A DNA stretch of 64,000 bases from Rubrivivax gelatinosus. GTDB lineage: Bacteria; Pseudomonadota; Gammaproteobacteria; Burkholderiales; Burkholderiaceae_C. The notes under the pieces are model-generated. The model ran no database searches, was not told the DNA's origin, and saw only the letters and a program-made list of their open reading frames with translations. Shown here one piece after another: positions 11,370 to 20,616 of the stretch. The translations under genes and the position numbers were made by a program. The first letter of the stretch is position 1. Each line of letters opens with the position of its first letter. The stretch is taken from positions 62,001 to 126,000 of the forward strand of contig NZ_SLXD01000004.1 of the NCBI RefSeq assembly GCF_004340905.1, written 5' to 3'.

Positions 11370-14122
11370 CACCGCTCCTGCTTCTTCAGCAACACCAGCG
11401 CCAGCCCCAGCACCACCGGCACGGTGAGCGCCAGCGCCCAGTACGACGGCGCCAGGTCCGCAGCGTCCAGCCCCTTGGCGAAGATGCCGCGGCTGATCGT
11501 CAGGAAGTGCGTCGCCGGGTAGACGCTGCCGACCACGCGGCCCAGGCCTTCGAGCGAGCTCGTCGGGTGGATCAGCCCGGAGAACTGCACCGCCGGCAGC
11601 ACGGTGCCGATGATCGTCACGAACATCGCCGCGATCTGCGTCTTCGTGAAGGTCGAGGCCAGCAGCCCGAAGCCGGTGGCGATGACGACGAACAGCAGCG
11701 CCGCCAGCGCCAGCGACACGAAGCTGCCTGTGATCGGCACGCCGAAGACGGTGACCGCCAGCACGCACATCAGCACGAAGTTCAGCATCGCCAGCAGCAC
11801 GTAGGGCAGCTGCTTGCCGAGCAGGAACTCGGCGCGCGTGACCGGCGTGACGTAGAGGTTGACGATCGAGCCCAGCTCCTTCTCGCGCACCACCGACAGC
11901 GCCGCCAGCATCGCCGGGATCATCAGCAGCAAGAGCGGGATCACCGCCGGCACCATCGCCGGCAGGCTGCGCACGTCGGGGTTGTAGCGGTAGCGCAGCT
12001 CGATCGAGCTGGGCGCGGCCAGCGTCGCGCCCAGGCGCTCGCGCGCCTGCGTCGCCAGCCACTGCCGGTGCATCGCCTGCACGTAGCCGCGCACCGTCTC
12101 GGCACGCGAGGGCATCGCGCCGTCGATCCAGACGCCCAGCGTCGGCGTGCGTCCGCGCAGCAGGTCGCGCTCGAAGCCGGGCGGGATCTCGACGGCCAGC
12201 GCGATCTCGCCGGCGCGCATGCGGCGGTCGATGTCGTCGTGGCCGGCCAGCGGCGCTTTCTCGATGAAGTAGCGGCTGCCGGCGATCTGCAGCGCGTAGT
12301 CGTGGCTGAGCACGGTGCCGTCGCCGTCGAGCACCGCGAACGGCAGGTCCTCGACGTCCATGCTGATGCCGTAGCCGACGATGAACATCAGGATCGCCGT
12401 GCCCAAGAGCGCCAGCGTCGCGCGCACCGGGTCGCGGCGCAGCTCCAGCGCCTCGCGCGAGCTGTAGCTCAAGAGCCGGCGCAGGCTGAACCAGGCGTGG
12501 CGCCGGGGGGGCTTCGCCGGCTCGGGCCGCGGGGTCGCGGCCGGTTGCGCTGCGGCGGGCGCGGGCGCCGCGGCGTCGCCGCCGCCGGCTTCGCGCAGCC
12601 AGGCGATGAAGGCCTGCTCCAGCGTCGCCGCGCCACGCGCCTCGCGCAGCGCCTGCGGCCGGTCGCTGACCAGCACACGCCCGGCGTGCATCAGCGAGAT
12701 GCGGTCGCAGCGCTCGGCCTCGTTCATGAAGTGCGTGGAGATGAAGATCGTCACGCGGTCGCGGCGCGCCAGCTCGATCAGCAGCTCCCAGAAGCGGTCG
12801 CGGGCGATCGGGTCGACGCCCGAGGTCGGCTCGTCGAGGATCAGCAGCTCGGGCCGGTGGACCATCGCCACCGCCAGCGATAGGCGCTGGCGCATGCCCA
12901 GCGGCAGTTTCTCGGGCAGGGCCCCGGCCTCGGCCTGCAGGCCGAAACGCTCGAGCATCTCCTCGACACGCGGCTCGATCTCGTGTTCGGCCATCTGGAA
13001 CAGCCGTGCGTGCAGCACCAGGTTCTGGCGCACCGTCAGCTCGCCGTACAACGAAAACGCCTGCGACATGTAGCCCACGCGCCGGCGCGTGCCGATGTCG
13101 GCCGCGTCGACCTCGTGGCCGAAGAGCCAGGCCCGGCCTTCGCTGGCCGGCAAGAGGCCGGTCAGGATCTTCATCGTCGTCGACTTGCCGCAGCCGTTGG
13201 AGCCGAGGAAACCGAAGATCTCGCCCCGGCGGATGCGGAAGTCGACGTGGTCGACGGCGGTGAAGTCGCCGAAACGCATCGTCAGCCCCTGGGCCTCGAT
13301 CGCGATCTCGTCGGCGCCGCCTTCGACCAGCGGCGGCACGACGACCTCGCGGTGGCCGCGGCGGCGTTCCTCGGGCAGCAGGGCGATGAAAGCCTGTTCC
13401 AGCGTCGCACAGCCGGTGCGCGCACGCAGCTCGGCCGGCGTGCCGGTGGCCAGCACGCGGCCGGCGTCCATCGCCACCAGCCAGTCGAAACGTTCGGCCT
13501 CTTCCATGTAGGCCGTGGCGACGACGACGCTCATCTGCGGCCGGTCGACGCGCAGCGAGTCGATCAGGTCCCAGAACTGCGAGCGCGACAGCGGGTCGAC
13601 GCCGGTCGTCGGCTCGTCCAGGATCAGCAGGTCCGGGTCGTGGATCAGCGCGCAGCACAGCGCCAGCTTCTGCTTCATGCCGCCGGAGAGCTTGCCCGCG
13701 GGGCGGGCCAGGAAGGGCGCGAGGCCGGTGGCCGCGGTCAGCGAATCGATGCGGCGGCGGCGTTCGTCGGCGCCGTGGCCGAACAGCCGGCCGAAGAACT
13801 GCAGGTTCTCCTCGACCGACAGCGTCGGGTAGAGGTTGCGGCCCAGCCCCTGCGGCATGTAGGCGATGCGCGGGCAGGCGGCGCTGCGGTGCGCGGCGTC
13901 GGCCATGTCGCCGCCCAGCACCTCCAGCCGGCCCTGCTGCAGCGCACGTGCGCCGGCCACCAGCGACAGCAGGCTGGACTTGCCGACGCCGTCGGGCCCG
14001 ATCAGCCCGACCCGGCAGCCCGCCGGCAGCGCCACCGAGACCTCGGCCAGCGCCTGCACCGCGCCATAGGCCAGCGTCAGGCCTTCGGCGCGCACCACCG
14101 GCGCGGCCGTGCTTGCGGTCAC
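11369..14122 (-). CDS. rbbA: Fused ABC exporter: two ATPase domains plus permease (RbbA-like)
   Basis: A 917-residue fusion. ATPase 1 carries [23 protein letters not shown] and [16 protein letters not shown] (residues about 40-200). ATPase 2 carries [28 protein letters not shown] and [16 protein letters not shown] (about 290-470). A C-terminal ABC-2 permease ends KKQER. Note that the second signature is PLGMRQR instead of LSGGxxQ. GTG 14122 overlaps the HlyD stop (GTGA). RbbA was described as a ribosome-associated ATPase, but this operon with adaptor and outer-membrane factor argues for export. Confidence 0.9.
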   Translation of the reverse strand: MTASTAAPVVRAEGLTLAYGAVQALAEVSVALPAGCRVGLIGPDGVGKSSLLSLVAGARALQQGRLEVLGGDMADAAHRSAACPRIAYMPQGLGRNLYPTLSVEENLQFFGRLFGHGADERRRRIDSLTAATGLAPFLARPAGKLSGGMKQKLALCCALIHDPDLLILDEPTTGVDPLSRSQFWDLIDSLRVDRPQMSVVVATAYMEEAERFDWLVAMDAGRVLATGTPAELRARTGCATLEQAFIALLPEERRRGHREVVVPPLVEGGADEIAIEAQGLTMRFGDFTAVDHVDFRIRRGEIFGFLGSNGCGKSTTMKILTGLLPASEGRAWLFGHEVDAADIGTRRRVGYMSQAFSLYGELTVRQNLVLHARLFQMAEHEIEPRVEEMLERFGLQAEAGALPEKLPLGMRQRLSLAVAMVHRPELLILDEPTSGVDPIARDRFWELLIELARRDRVTIFISTHFMNEAERCDRISLMHAGRVLVSDRPQALREARGAATLEQAFIAWLREAGGGDAAAPAPAAAQPAATPRPEPAKPPRRHAWFSLRRLLSYSSREALELRRDPVRATLALLGTAILMFIVGYGISMDVEDLPFAVLDGDGTVLSHDYALQIAGSRYFIEKAPLAGHDDIDRRMRAGEIALAVEIPPGFERDLLRGRTPTLGVWIDGAMPSRAETVRGYVQAMHRQWLATQARERLGATLAAPSSIELRYRYNPDVRSLPAMVPAVIPLLLLMIPAMLAALSVVREKELGSIVNLYVTPVTRAEFLLGKQLPYVLLAMLNFVLMCVLAVTVFGVPITGSFVSLALAALLFVVIATGFGLLASTFTKTQIAAMFVTIIGTVLPAVQFSGLIHPTSSLEGLGRVVGSVYPATHFLTISRGIFAKGLDAADLAPSYWALALTVPVVLGLALVLLKKQER

Positions 14123-15189
14123 GGCCTGCCTTTCGGCGTCAGGCGTTCGGGCCAGGGCTGCGCCGGGTCGGTGCGCACCCAGGCGACGCCGGGCAGGCCG
14201 GTCTTGACCTGCTCGCGGTAGCGCTGCAGCAGCTCGGGCGCGATGCGCGCCTTCACGCGGAACATCATCTTCTGGCGCTCGCTGGCGGTCTCCACCGTCT
14301 TCGGCGTGAACTGCGCGGTGCTGGCGACGAAACTCACCTGCGCCGGGATCACGACGCCGGGCGCGGCGTCGAGCTCGATGCGCACCTCCGAGCCCAGCGC
14401 CAGCCGGCCGGCGGCGGCCTCGGGCACGAAGAAGGTCATGTAGACGTCGGCCAGGTCGACGAGGTTGAGCACCTTGCCGCCGGCGCCGACCACCTCGCCC
14501 GGCTGGGCGACGAGGAACTGCACGCGGCCGGCGCGCGGCGCGGTGAGCACCGTGTCGTCGAGCTCGGAGCGGATGCGCGCCACGGTGGCGCGTGCCGCCT
14601 CGACGGTGGCCAGGGCGCCGTCGACCTGGGTGCGCGCGGCCGAGACCGCGGCCTCGGCGGCGGCGACCTGGGCGCGGGCGGCGACCAGCGCCGCCTGCAC
14701 GCCGCGCACGCGGGCGTTGTCGTCGTCGACTTCCTGCGCCGACGAGGCGCCTTCGGCCTGCAGCGAGGCCGAGCGTTCGCGCCGGCGTGTCGCCGCGTCG
14801 AGCTCGCTCTCGCGCTGGGCGACCAGCGCCTCGGCGGCGCGGCGGTCGGCCTCGCGCACCGCGACCTGGGCGCGGGCGCTGGCCACCGTGCTCTCGGTCT
14901 GCGCCAGCCGGGCCTTCGCTTCGTCGTGCTGGGCCTGCAGCGAACTCGTCTGCATCGTCGCCAGAGGCTGGCCGGCCCGCACGAAGTCGCCTTCGGCGAC
15001 GCTGATCCTCTCGACCCGGCCGGCCATCTTGGCGGCGACGTCGATCTCGGTGGCCTCGAGCCGGCCGTTGCCGGAGACGAGGCCGGTGTCGTCGGCCGGG
15101 CCGCGCGCCTTCAGCACGGCGAAGGCGGCCGCGGCCGCCACGGCGGCCAGCACGATCCAGGTCGAGGGCTTGCGGAGTGCTGCGTTCAT
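14119..15189 (-). CDS. yhiI: HlyD-family periplasmic adaptor (YhiI-like membrane fusion protein)
   Basis: A 356-residue adaptor anchored by one N-terminal helix (residues about 10-27). It has a lipoyl half-motif [21 protein letters not shown], a long Ala/Arg/Glu-rich coiled-coil hairpin (about 80-225) and the second lipoyl half at [19 protein letters not shown]. It bridges the inner-membrane ABC pair to the outer-membrane factor encoded just upstream, and both junctions are overlapping stop-start codons. This arrangement means the components are made in fixed ratio. Confidence 0.92.
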   Translation of the reverse strand: MNAALRKPSTWIVLAAVAAAAAFAVLKARGPADDTGLVSGNGRLEATEIDVAAKMAGRVERISVAEGDFVRAGQPLATMQTSSLQAQHDEAKARLAQTESTVASARAQVAVREADRRAAEALVAQRESELDAATRRRERSASLQAEGASSAQEVDDDNARVRGVQAALVAARAQVAAAEAAVSAARTQVDGALATVEAARATVARIRSELDDTVLTAPRAGRVQFLVAQPGEVVGAGGKVLNLVDLADVYMTFFVPEAAAGRLALGSEVRIELDAAPGVVIPAQVSFVASTAQFTPKTVETASERQKMMFRVKARIAPELLQRYREQVKTGLPGVAWVRTDPAQPWPERLTPKGRP

Positions 15190-16643
15190 GGCGTGACGGG
15201 ATCCGGTTCGGGAGAAGAGGTGACGGGGGTGCCGCCGCCGAGCGCGGCAAACAGCGCGACGCGGGCGGCCAGCGCCGCGCGCCGCGCCTGCACCTCGGCC
15301 TGTTGCGCGGCCAGCAGGTCGCGTTCGGCGTCGAGCACGTCGAGGAAGCTGGACGCGCCGGTGTCCCAGCGCAGCCGCGCCAGCCGGGCACGTTCACGCT
15401 GGGCGGCCAGCGCGTCGCCGGCGATGCCGGCCTGCTCGTCGTACCAGCGCCGCGCCGACAGCGCGTCGGCCACGTCGCGGAACGCCGCCTGCACGCTCTT
15501 CTCGTACTGCGCGACGGCGATGTCGCGGCGCGCCTCGGCGAGGTCGAGGTTGCGCGCGCGCAGCCCCCAGTCCCACAGCGGCAGCGCGATCGACGGCGTG
15601 AACAGCCACTGCCGGCTGCCCGACTCGAACAGCCCCGACAGCTCGGCGCTGGCGCTGCCCCACTGGCCGGTCAGCGTGAGCTGCGGGAAGAAGGCCGCAC
15701 GCGCCGCGGCGACGTTGGCACGGCTGGCGCGCAGCTGGGCCTCGGCCGCGAGCAGGTCGGGCCGGCGCTCGAGCAGCGTCGCCGGCAACCCCGGCGCCAG
15801 CGGCGCGAGCGCGGCCAGCGTGTCCAGCCGCGGCAGCGTCTCGGGCAGCTGCGGGCGGGCGCCGGCCAGCAGCGCCAGCGCCTCGACCTGGGCGGCACGT
15901 TCGCGCTCCAGCGTCGCCACCAGCGACTGCGCCTGCGTCAGCAGGGTGCGCACCTGCAGCAGCGTCAGCTTCGAGCTCGAACCGACCTCGACACGGCGGC
16001 CGGTGATGCGCAGGCTCTCGCGGCGGCTGGTCACGGTCTCGCGCGCCAGCGCCAGGCGTTCGTCGAGTTCGCACAGGCCGAAGTAGCCGTCGGCGACCTG
16101 GGCGACGAGCTGGAGTTCGATCGCGCGCCGCGCGGCTTCGCTGGCCAGCCAGCGTTCGCGCGCGCTGTCCGACAGCGCCCGCAGGCGGCCGAAGAGGTCC
16201 AGCTCCCAGCTCGAGAAGCCCAGCCCCGCGCTCTGCGCGCCGGCCGTCTGGGCCTGGCGGGTGAGGCTCAGGTCGGCCGGCGCGTGGTAGCGGATGCCGC
16301 GCGCCTGCAGGCCGAGCGTCGGCCCGAGTTCGGCGCGCTGCAGGCCGTAACCGGCGGCGGCTTCGTCGACACGCCTGGCGGCGATGCGCAGGTCGCGGTT
16401 GTTTGCCAGCGCCTGGGCGACAAGCGCCTGCAGGCCCGGTTCGGCGAAGTACTCGCGCCAGCCGGGCACGGTGGCGCCGGCGTCGGCGGCACGGATGACG
16501 GCCGGCGGCGCCGCCGGCGGCACCGGCGCGGCACCGCGGTCAGGGGGGGCTGCGCAGCCGGCGGCCAGGGCCGCGAGCGCCAGCGCGGCCCGCGTCCGGC
16601 GCGGCACGCGGCGGGGTACGGCATCCGCCAGGGTTCGGATCAT
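15186..16643 (-). CDS. Efflux outer-membrane factor, NodT family lipoprotein
   Basis: A 485-residue TolC/OprM-type channel. The N-terminus is a lipoprotein signal with lipobox [10 protein letters not shown], so the protein is acylated. Two long helical repeat halves with [17 protein letters not shown] and [18 protein letters not shown] are the family signatures. ATG 16643 is preceded by AAGGAAGG, a strong ribosome site; the longer frame has no such site. It is the first gene of the operon and faces the tetR gene across the intergenic operator. Confidence 0.92.
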   Translation of the reverse strand: MIRTLADAVPRRVPRRTRAALALAALAAGCAAPPDRGAAPVPPAAPPAVIRAADAGATVPGWREYFAEPGLQALVAQALANNRDLRIAARRVDEAAAGYGLQRAELGPTLGLQARGIRYHAPADLSLTRQAQTAGAQSAGLGFSSWELDLFGRLRALSDSARERWLASEAARRAIELQLVAQVADGYFGLCELDERLALARETVTSRRESLRITGRRVEVGSSSKLTLLQVRTLLTQAQSLVATLERERAAQVEALALLAGARPQLPETLPRLDTLAALAPLAPGLPATLLERRPDLLAAEAQLRASRANVAAARAAFFPQLTLTGQWGSASAELSGLFESGSRQWLFTPSIALPLWDWGLRARNLDLAEARRDIAVAQYEKSVQAAFRDVADALSARRWYDEQAGIAGDALAAQRERARLARLRWDTGASSFLDVLDAERDLLAAQQAEVQARRAALAARVALFAALGGGTPVTSSPEPDPVTP

Positions 16644-16669
16644 GCGAGTTCCTTCCTTGGTCCCGATCT

Positions 16670-16689
16670 TAGCGACTGATGAGTCGTTA
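16670..16689. promoter_or_regulatory. Palindromic operator between efflux operon and tetR
   Basis: TAGCGACT-GATG-AGTCGTTA forms an 8-base inverted repeat with one mismatch (core CGACT/AGTCG perfect, 4-base spacer). It sits 27 bases upstream of the outer-membrane factor start and 37 bases upstream of the divergent TetR start. Size and position are those of a TetR-type operator, so I infer repression of both genes from this site. Confidence 0.55.
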
Positions 16690-16726
16690 GTGAACCACAT
16701 CCCCGGGCGCGAGATAACATTGCGCC

Positions 16727-17371
16727 ATGGAAACCGCCCCGGCCCCCGCCAGCGCGCCGCGCCGCCGGCTGTCGCCCGCGGTCCGTATCCAGCAGATCCT
16801 CGATGCGGCGCTGGTCGAGTTCTGCGAGCGCGGCTACGGCGACACGCGCATGGACGACATCGCGCGCCGCGCCGGCCTGTCCAAGGGCGGTTTGTACGCG
16901 CACTTCGACAGCAAGGACGCGGTGTTCGAGGCGCTGCTGCGGCGCTCGCTGGCGATGCCCTCGCTGGAGGGCATGCCCGAACCCGACGCCCATGTCCCGA
17001 CCCGCGAGTTCGCCGCCTGGCTGGTGGACCGCCTGTACGCCCAGATCGCCGACCCGGCGGGCCTGCGCGTGCTGTGGCTGATGATCGCCGAGCGTGAACG
17101 CGTCGGCCATCTGCTGGAGCTCTGGGACCGCCAGGTCATCGGCCCCTACGAGGTGGTGCTGCAGCGTGCGCTGGCCGCGCGCGAGGCTGCCGGCGCCAGG
17201 CCCAGCGTGCTGTCGCGTGCGCCCTGGCTGGCCTTGTCGCCGCTGATCCACGCGACGATGCGCGAGCTCGTCATCCGCGCGCCCGGCGCCGCCGAGATGG
17301 CGCAGTGGCGCCAGGCCCACGAGGACCTGCTGGTCGAGCTGCTGGACCCGGCGTCGCGGCTGGCGCGCTGA
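16727..17371 (+). CDS. TetR/AcrR family transcriptional regulator
   Basis: A 214-residue repressor-like protein. The N-terminal helix-turn-helix is clear: ILDAALVEFCERGYGDTRMDDIARRAGLSKGGLYAHFDSKDAVFEALL (about residues 24-71). The C-terminal ligand-binding domain is helical and not recognisable to ligand level. It is divergent from the efflux operon and about 80 bases away, the normal arrangement for a local repressor relieved by an exported compound. Confidence 0.93.
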   Translation: METAPAPASAPRRRLSPAVRIQQILDAALVEFCERGYGDTRMDDIARRAGLSKGGLYAHFDSKDAVFEALLRRSLAMPSLEGMPEPDAHVPTREFAAWLVDRLYAQIADPAGLRVLWLMIAERERVGHLLELWDRQVIGPYEVVLQRALAAREAAGARPSVLSRAPWLALSPLIHATMRELVIRAPGAAEMAQWRQAHEDLLVELLDPASRLAR

Positions 17372-17407
17372 AGCCGGCGGCGCACGGCGCCGTTATCCTC
17401 CGCCGCC

Positions 17408-18826
17408 ATGCTCCGCCCCCTGCCGCTGGATGTCACCACGACCTGGGTGCTGGTCGGCCTGGTCCACCTGGGCGTGGCCGCCGCGGTCTGGAACGTCCTG
17501 ACCGGGCGCCACGACCGCTACAGCACGCTGCTGTGGTGCGCCGGCACGGCGCTGGCCGGCGTGATGATGGTGGTCTACGCGACACGCGGCGTGCTGCCCC
17601 ACCTGCCGGTGATCATCGTCGCCAACGTCTTCGGCTACACCGGCTTCGCGCTGCGCTGGGCGGCGCTGCGCCGCGAGCGCGAGCAGCCGCTGCCCTGGTG
17701 GACACTCGCCGGCCTCGTCGTCGTCGCCTGCACCGCGGTGCCGCTGCTCGACGCCGTGGACTCGCGCTGGCGCGTGCTCGGCAACCTGACGCTGAACATG
17801 CTGGCCTCGCTGGCACTGTGTCTGGAGGCACGTTCACTCGCCCGGGCGCGCAGCAGCCGCAGCGCGGCGATGCTGGGCTGGGCCTACGGCGTCGTCGCGG
17901 TCGTGCTGATCGCCCGGCTGGCGGCACTGTCCTCGGGGCTGAGTTCCAGCCCCGGCCCGCTGGCGACGGCCTTCGATACCGAACTGCTGCTGCTGGCCTG
18001 GATGCTGACGGCGCTGTGGGCCAACCTGGGCTACGTCGGTTTCGCGATCGAGATGGCCGAACGCCGCGCGCGCCTGCGCGGTGCCCAGCTGGCCGCCGCC
18101 ACCGAACAGCGCGAGCAGGCCGAGCAGCAGGCGCAGGCGCTGCGTGCACTGTCCGAGGAGCGCCAGGAACTGCTGCGCGTGATCTCGCACGAGGTACGCC
18201 AGCCGCTGCACAACGCCCAGGCCGTGCTGCAGGGCGCGGCCGACGCGCTGCGCGGCGCCGCAGGCGTGCCCGGCCTGGAGCGTGCGCGTTCGGTGCTGGG
18301 CGAGATCACGCGCTCGCTGGACAACACGCTCGCGGTCTCGACGCGGCTCGTCGAGGAGCGTGCGCCGCCGTTGCGCGACACCGACCTGGAGATGCTGGTC
18401 GAGCTGGTGCTGGGCGACCTGCCGGCGGAGGGCCGGGCGCGCGTGCGCGTGTGGCGCGACAGTGCGGCGCGCACCGCGGCGCTGGACGTCGGCCTGATGC
18501 GCCTGGCGCTGCGCAACCTGCTGAACAACGCGCTGGCCTACGCCACGCCGGGCACGCCGGTGGCGCTGCGCATCGTCGACGGCGAGGAGCCGCTGGCCAT
18601 CGTCTTCGAGGTCGCCGACGAAGGCCCGGGCATCGCGCCGGCGCTGCTGCCGCGGCTGTTCGAGCGCGGGGTGCGCGGCCGCCACGACGTGCATGGGCAG
18701 GGGCTGGGGCTGTTCATCGTGCGCCGCGCGCTGCAGATGCAGGGCGGCACGGCCGAGGTGCGCAGCAAGGCCAGTGGCAGCGTCTTCACGCTCACCGTGC
18801 CGCAGGGGCAGGAGGAGGCGCCCTGA
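17408..18826 (+). CDS. Membrane sensor histidine kinase
   Basis: A 472-residue kinase. The N-terminal half has about six to seven hydrophobic segments with short loops and no large periplasmic domain, so the signal is sensed in or at the membrane. A short coiled coil follows, then the H-box ISHEVRQPLHNAQ with His261. The N box LLNNALAYATPG and G boxes EGPGIAPAL and GQGLGLFIV are intact. It converges on the response-regulator gene ten bases beyond its stop; the two are a likely pair despite opposite strands. Confidence 0.9.
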   Translation: MLRPLPLDVTTTWVLVGLVHLGVAAAVWNVLTGRHDRYSTLLWCAGTALAGVMMVVYATRGVLPHLPVIIVANVFGYTGFALRWAALRREREQPLPWWTLAGLVVVACTAVPLLDAVDSRWRVLGNLTLNMLASLALCLEARSLARARSSRSAAMLGWAYGVVAVVLIARLAALSSGLSSSPGPLATAFDTELLLLAWMLTALWANLGYVGFAIEMAERRARLRGAQLAAATEQREQAEQQAQALRALSEERQELLRVISHEVRQPLHNAQAVLQGAADALRGAAGVPGLERARSVLGEITRSLDNTLAVSTRLVEERAPPLRDTDLEMLVELVLGDLPAEGRARVRVWRDSAARTAALDVGLMRLALRNLLNNALAYATPGTPVALRIVDGEEPLAIVFEVADEGPGIAPALLPRLFERGVRGRHDVHGQGLGLFIVRRALQMQGGTAEVRSKASGSVFTLTVPQGQEEAP

Positions 18827-18836
18827 GGCGCGCCCG

Positions 18837-19523
18837 TCAGAGCGACTTCAGCGGCGCGCGAAAGACGTAGCCCACGCGCGGCTCGGACTGCAGCGGCACC
18901 AGGCTCGTCGAGGCCTTCTCGATGCGCCGGCGCAGGCGGTAGATCGTCGCGTGCAGCGTGTTGTCCAGCGTGCTGGTGTTGTCACGGCCCAGGCGCTGGA
19001 TCAGCGCGTCGCGCGTGACGACGCCACCTTCGGCTTCGAGGAAGCAGCGCAGCACGGCGAGGTCGGCGTCGCTCAAGTCGACCTTGGCGCCGTCGGGCGC
19101 CTGCAGCTGCGCCGCGCGCAGGTCGACGACCCAGCTCTGGTCGCGCTGGCCGCGCATCACCGCGCGCCGGTGCAGCGCGCGGATGACGAGCAGGATCTGC
19201 TCCATCGAGACCGGTTTCTCGAGGTACATGTCGGCGCCGGCGTCGACGACGGTGGCGAAGGTCGACGCGCCCACCTTGCCCGAGACGACGAGCACGCCGG
19301 CGTCGGTGCGCCGGCGCAGGATGCGGATCAGCTCGTCGCCGACGACGCCGGGCAGCATCAGGTCGACGACGTAGAACTCCCAGCCGAAGGGCGACTCGCT
19401 GGCGAGCAGGTCGTTGCTGTCGCCGAAGACGCTCACCTCGACACCCTGTTCGCGCAGGAAGGAGGCGAACGCGTCGGTGAAGTCGACGTCGTCGTCGACG
19501 AGGGCAATCGTCTTGGGCAGCAT
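18837..19523 (-). CDS. OmpR-like response regulator with winged-helix output
   Basis: About 228 residues. The receiver domain has the acidic pocket VDDDVDF, phospho-acceptor Asp54 in YVVDLMLPG and conserved Lys in YLEKPVSM. The C-terminal winged helix includes TSTLDNTLHATIYRLRRRIEKA, the recognition-helix pattern. I chose ATG 19523 because it gives the usual MLPKTIALVDDD start; ATG 19550 in the same frame is possible and neither has a strong ribosome site. It is paired by position with the histidine kinase. Confidence 0.88.
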   Translation of the reverse strand: MLPKTIALVDDDVDFTDAFASFLREQGVEVSVFGDSNDLLASESPFGWEFYVVDLMLPGVVGDELIRILRRRTDAGVLVVSGKVGASTFATVVDAGADMYLEKPVSMEQILLVIRALHRRAVMRGQRDQSWVVDLRAAQLQAPDGAKVDLSDADLAVLRCFLEAEGGVVTRDALIQRLGRDNTSTLDNTLHATIYRLRRRIEKASTSLVPLQSEPRVGYVFRAPLKSL

Positions 19524-19608
19524 GATCTCTGCGAGCGGGCCTGATGTCATACCGGCAAGTCTAGTGCCCGGACCCCCAAAAACACCTAAGTTTAGGGATT
19601 GTCAGGCT

Positions 19609-20616
19609 TCAGTCGGCGTTACGGTGGTAGTCGGTGACACGCTCCACCTCGTTGCGCGAGCCCAGCAGCACCGGCACGCGCTCGTGCAGCTTGGACGGCA
19701 CGACGTCGAGGATGCGCTCGCGGCCGTTGGTCGCCGCGCCGCCGGCCTGTTCGACGAGGAAGGCCATCGGGTTGGCTTCGTACAGCAGGCGCAGCTTGCC
19801 GGGCTTGTCGGGCTCGCGCTCGTCCCAGGGGTACATGAAGATGCCGCCGCGCATCAGGATGCGGTGCACGTCGGTGACCATGCTCGCCACCCAGCGCATG
19901 TTGAAGTCCTTGCCGCGCGGGCCGGTCCTGCCGGCCAGGCACTCCTCGACGTAGCGGCGCATCGGCGGCGCCCAGTGGCGCATGTTGGACATGTTGATCG
20001 CGAATTCCTTCGTGTCCTCGGGAATGCGGATGTCCGACTGCGTCAGCACCCAGGAGCCGGTCTCGCGGTCCAGCGTGAAGGCGACGACGCCGTTGCCCAC
20101 CGTCAGCACCAGCTGGGTCTGCGGGCCGTAGATGCAGTAGCCGGCCGCCGCCTGGTGCTTGCCCGGCTGCAGGAAGTCGTCCTCGCTGACGCCACGCGTG
20201 TGGCCGACCTTGCGCAGCACGCTGAAGATGGTGCCGATCGAGACGTTGACGTCGATGTTGCTCGAGCCGTCCAGCGGGTCGAACAGCAGCATGTACTCGC
20301 CCTGCGGGTAGCGGTTGGGCACGACGTGGATCGAGTCCATCTCCTCGCTGGCCATCGCCGCGAGGTGGCCGCCCCATTCGTTGGCCTCGATCAGCACCTC
20401 GTTGCTGATGATGTCCAGCTTCTTCTGCACCTCGCCCTGCACGTTCTCGCTGCTGGCCGAGCCGAGCACGTCGCCGAGCGCGCCCTTGTTGACGGCGATC
20501 GCGATGCGCTTGCAGGCGCGCGCGACGACCTCGATCAGCAGCCGCAGCTGCGCCGGGATCATCCCGTGCTCGCGCTGCTGCTCGACGAGGTACTGGGTCA
20601 GGCTGACGCGCTTCAT
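19609..20616 (-). CDS. fbp: Fructose-1,6-bisphosphatase class I
   Basis: A 335-residue gluconeogenic enzyme hydrolysing fructose-1,6-bisphosphate to fructose-6-phosphate. The metal-binding motif [19 protein letters not shown] and the substrate region [12 protein letters not shown] are intact. ATG 20616 overlaps the pepN stop (ATGA), so translation is coupled. It is the last gene of the prfB-HAD-pepN-fbp operon. Length and start [10 protein letters not shown] agree with beta-proteobacterial Fbp. Confidence 0.96.
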   Translation of the reverse strand: MKRVSLTQYLVEQQREHGMIPAQLRLLIEVVARACKRIAIAVNKGALGDVLGSASSENVQGEVQKKLDIISNEVLIEANEWGGHLAAMASEEMDSIHVVPNRYPQGEYMLLFDPLDGSSNIDVNVSIGTIFSVLRKVGHTRGVSEDDFLQPGKHQAAAGYCIYGPQTQLVLTVGNGVVAFTLDRETGSWVLTQSDIRIPEDTKEFAINMSNMRHWAPPMRRYVEECLAGRTGPRGKDFNMRWVASMVTDVHRILMRGGIFMYPWDEREPDKPGKLRLLYEANPMAFLVEQAGGAATNGRERILDVVPSKLHERVPVLLGSRNEVERVTDYHRNAD

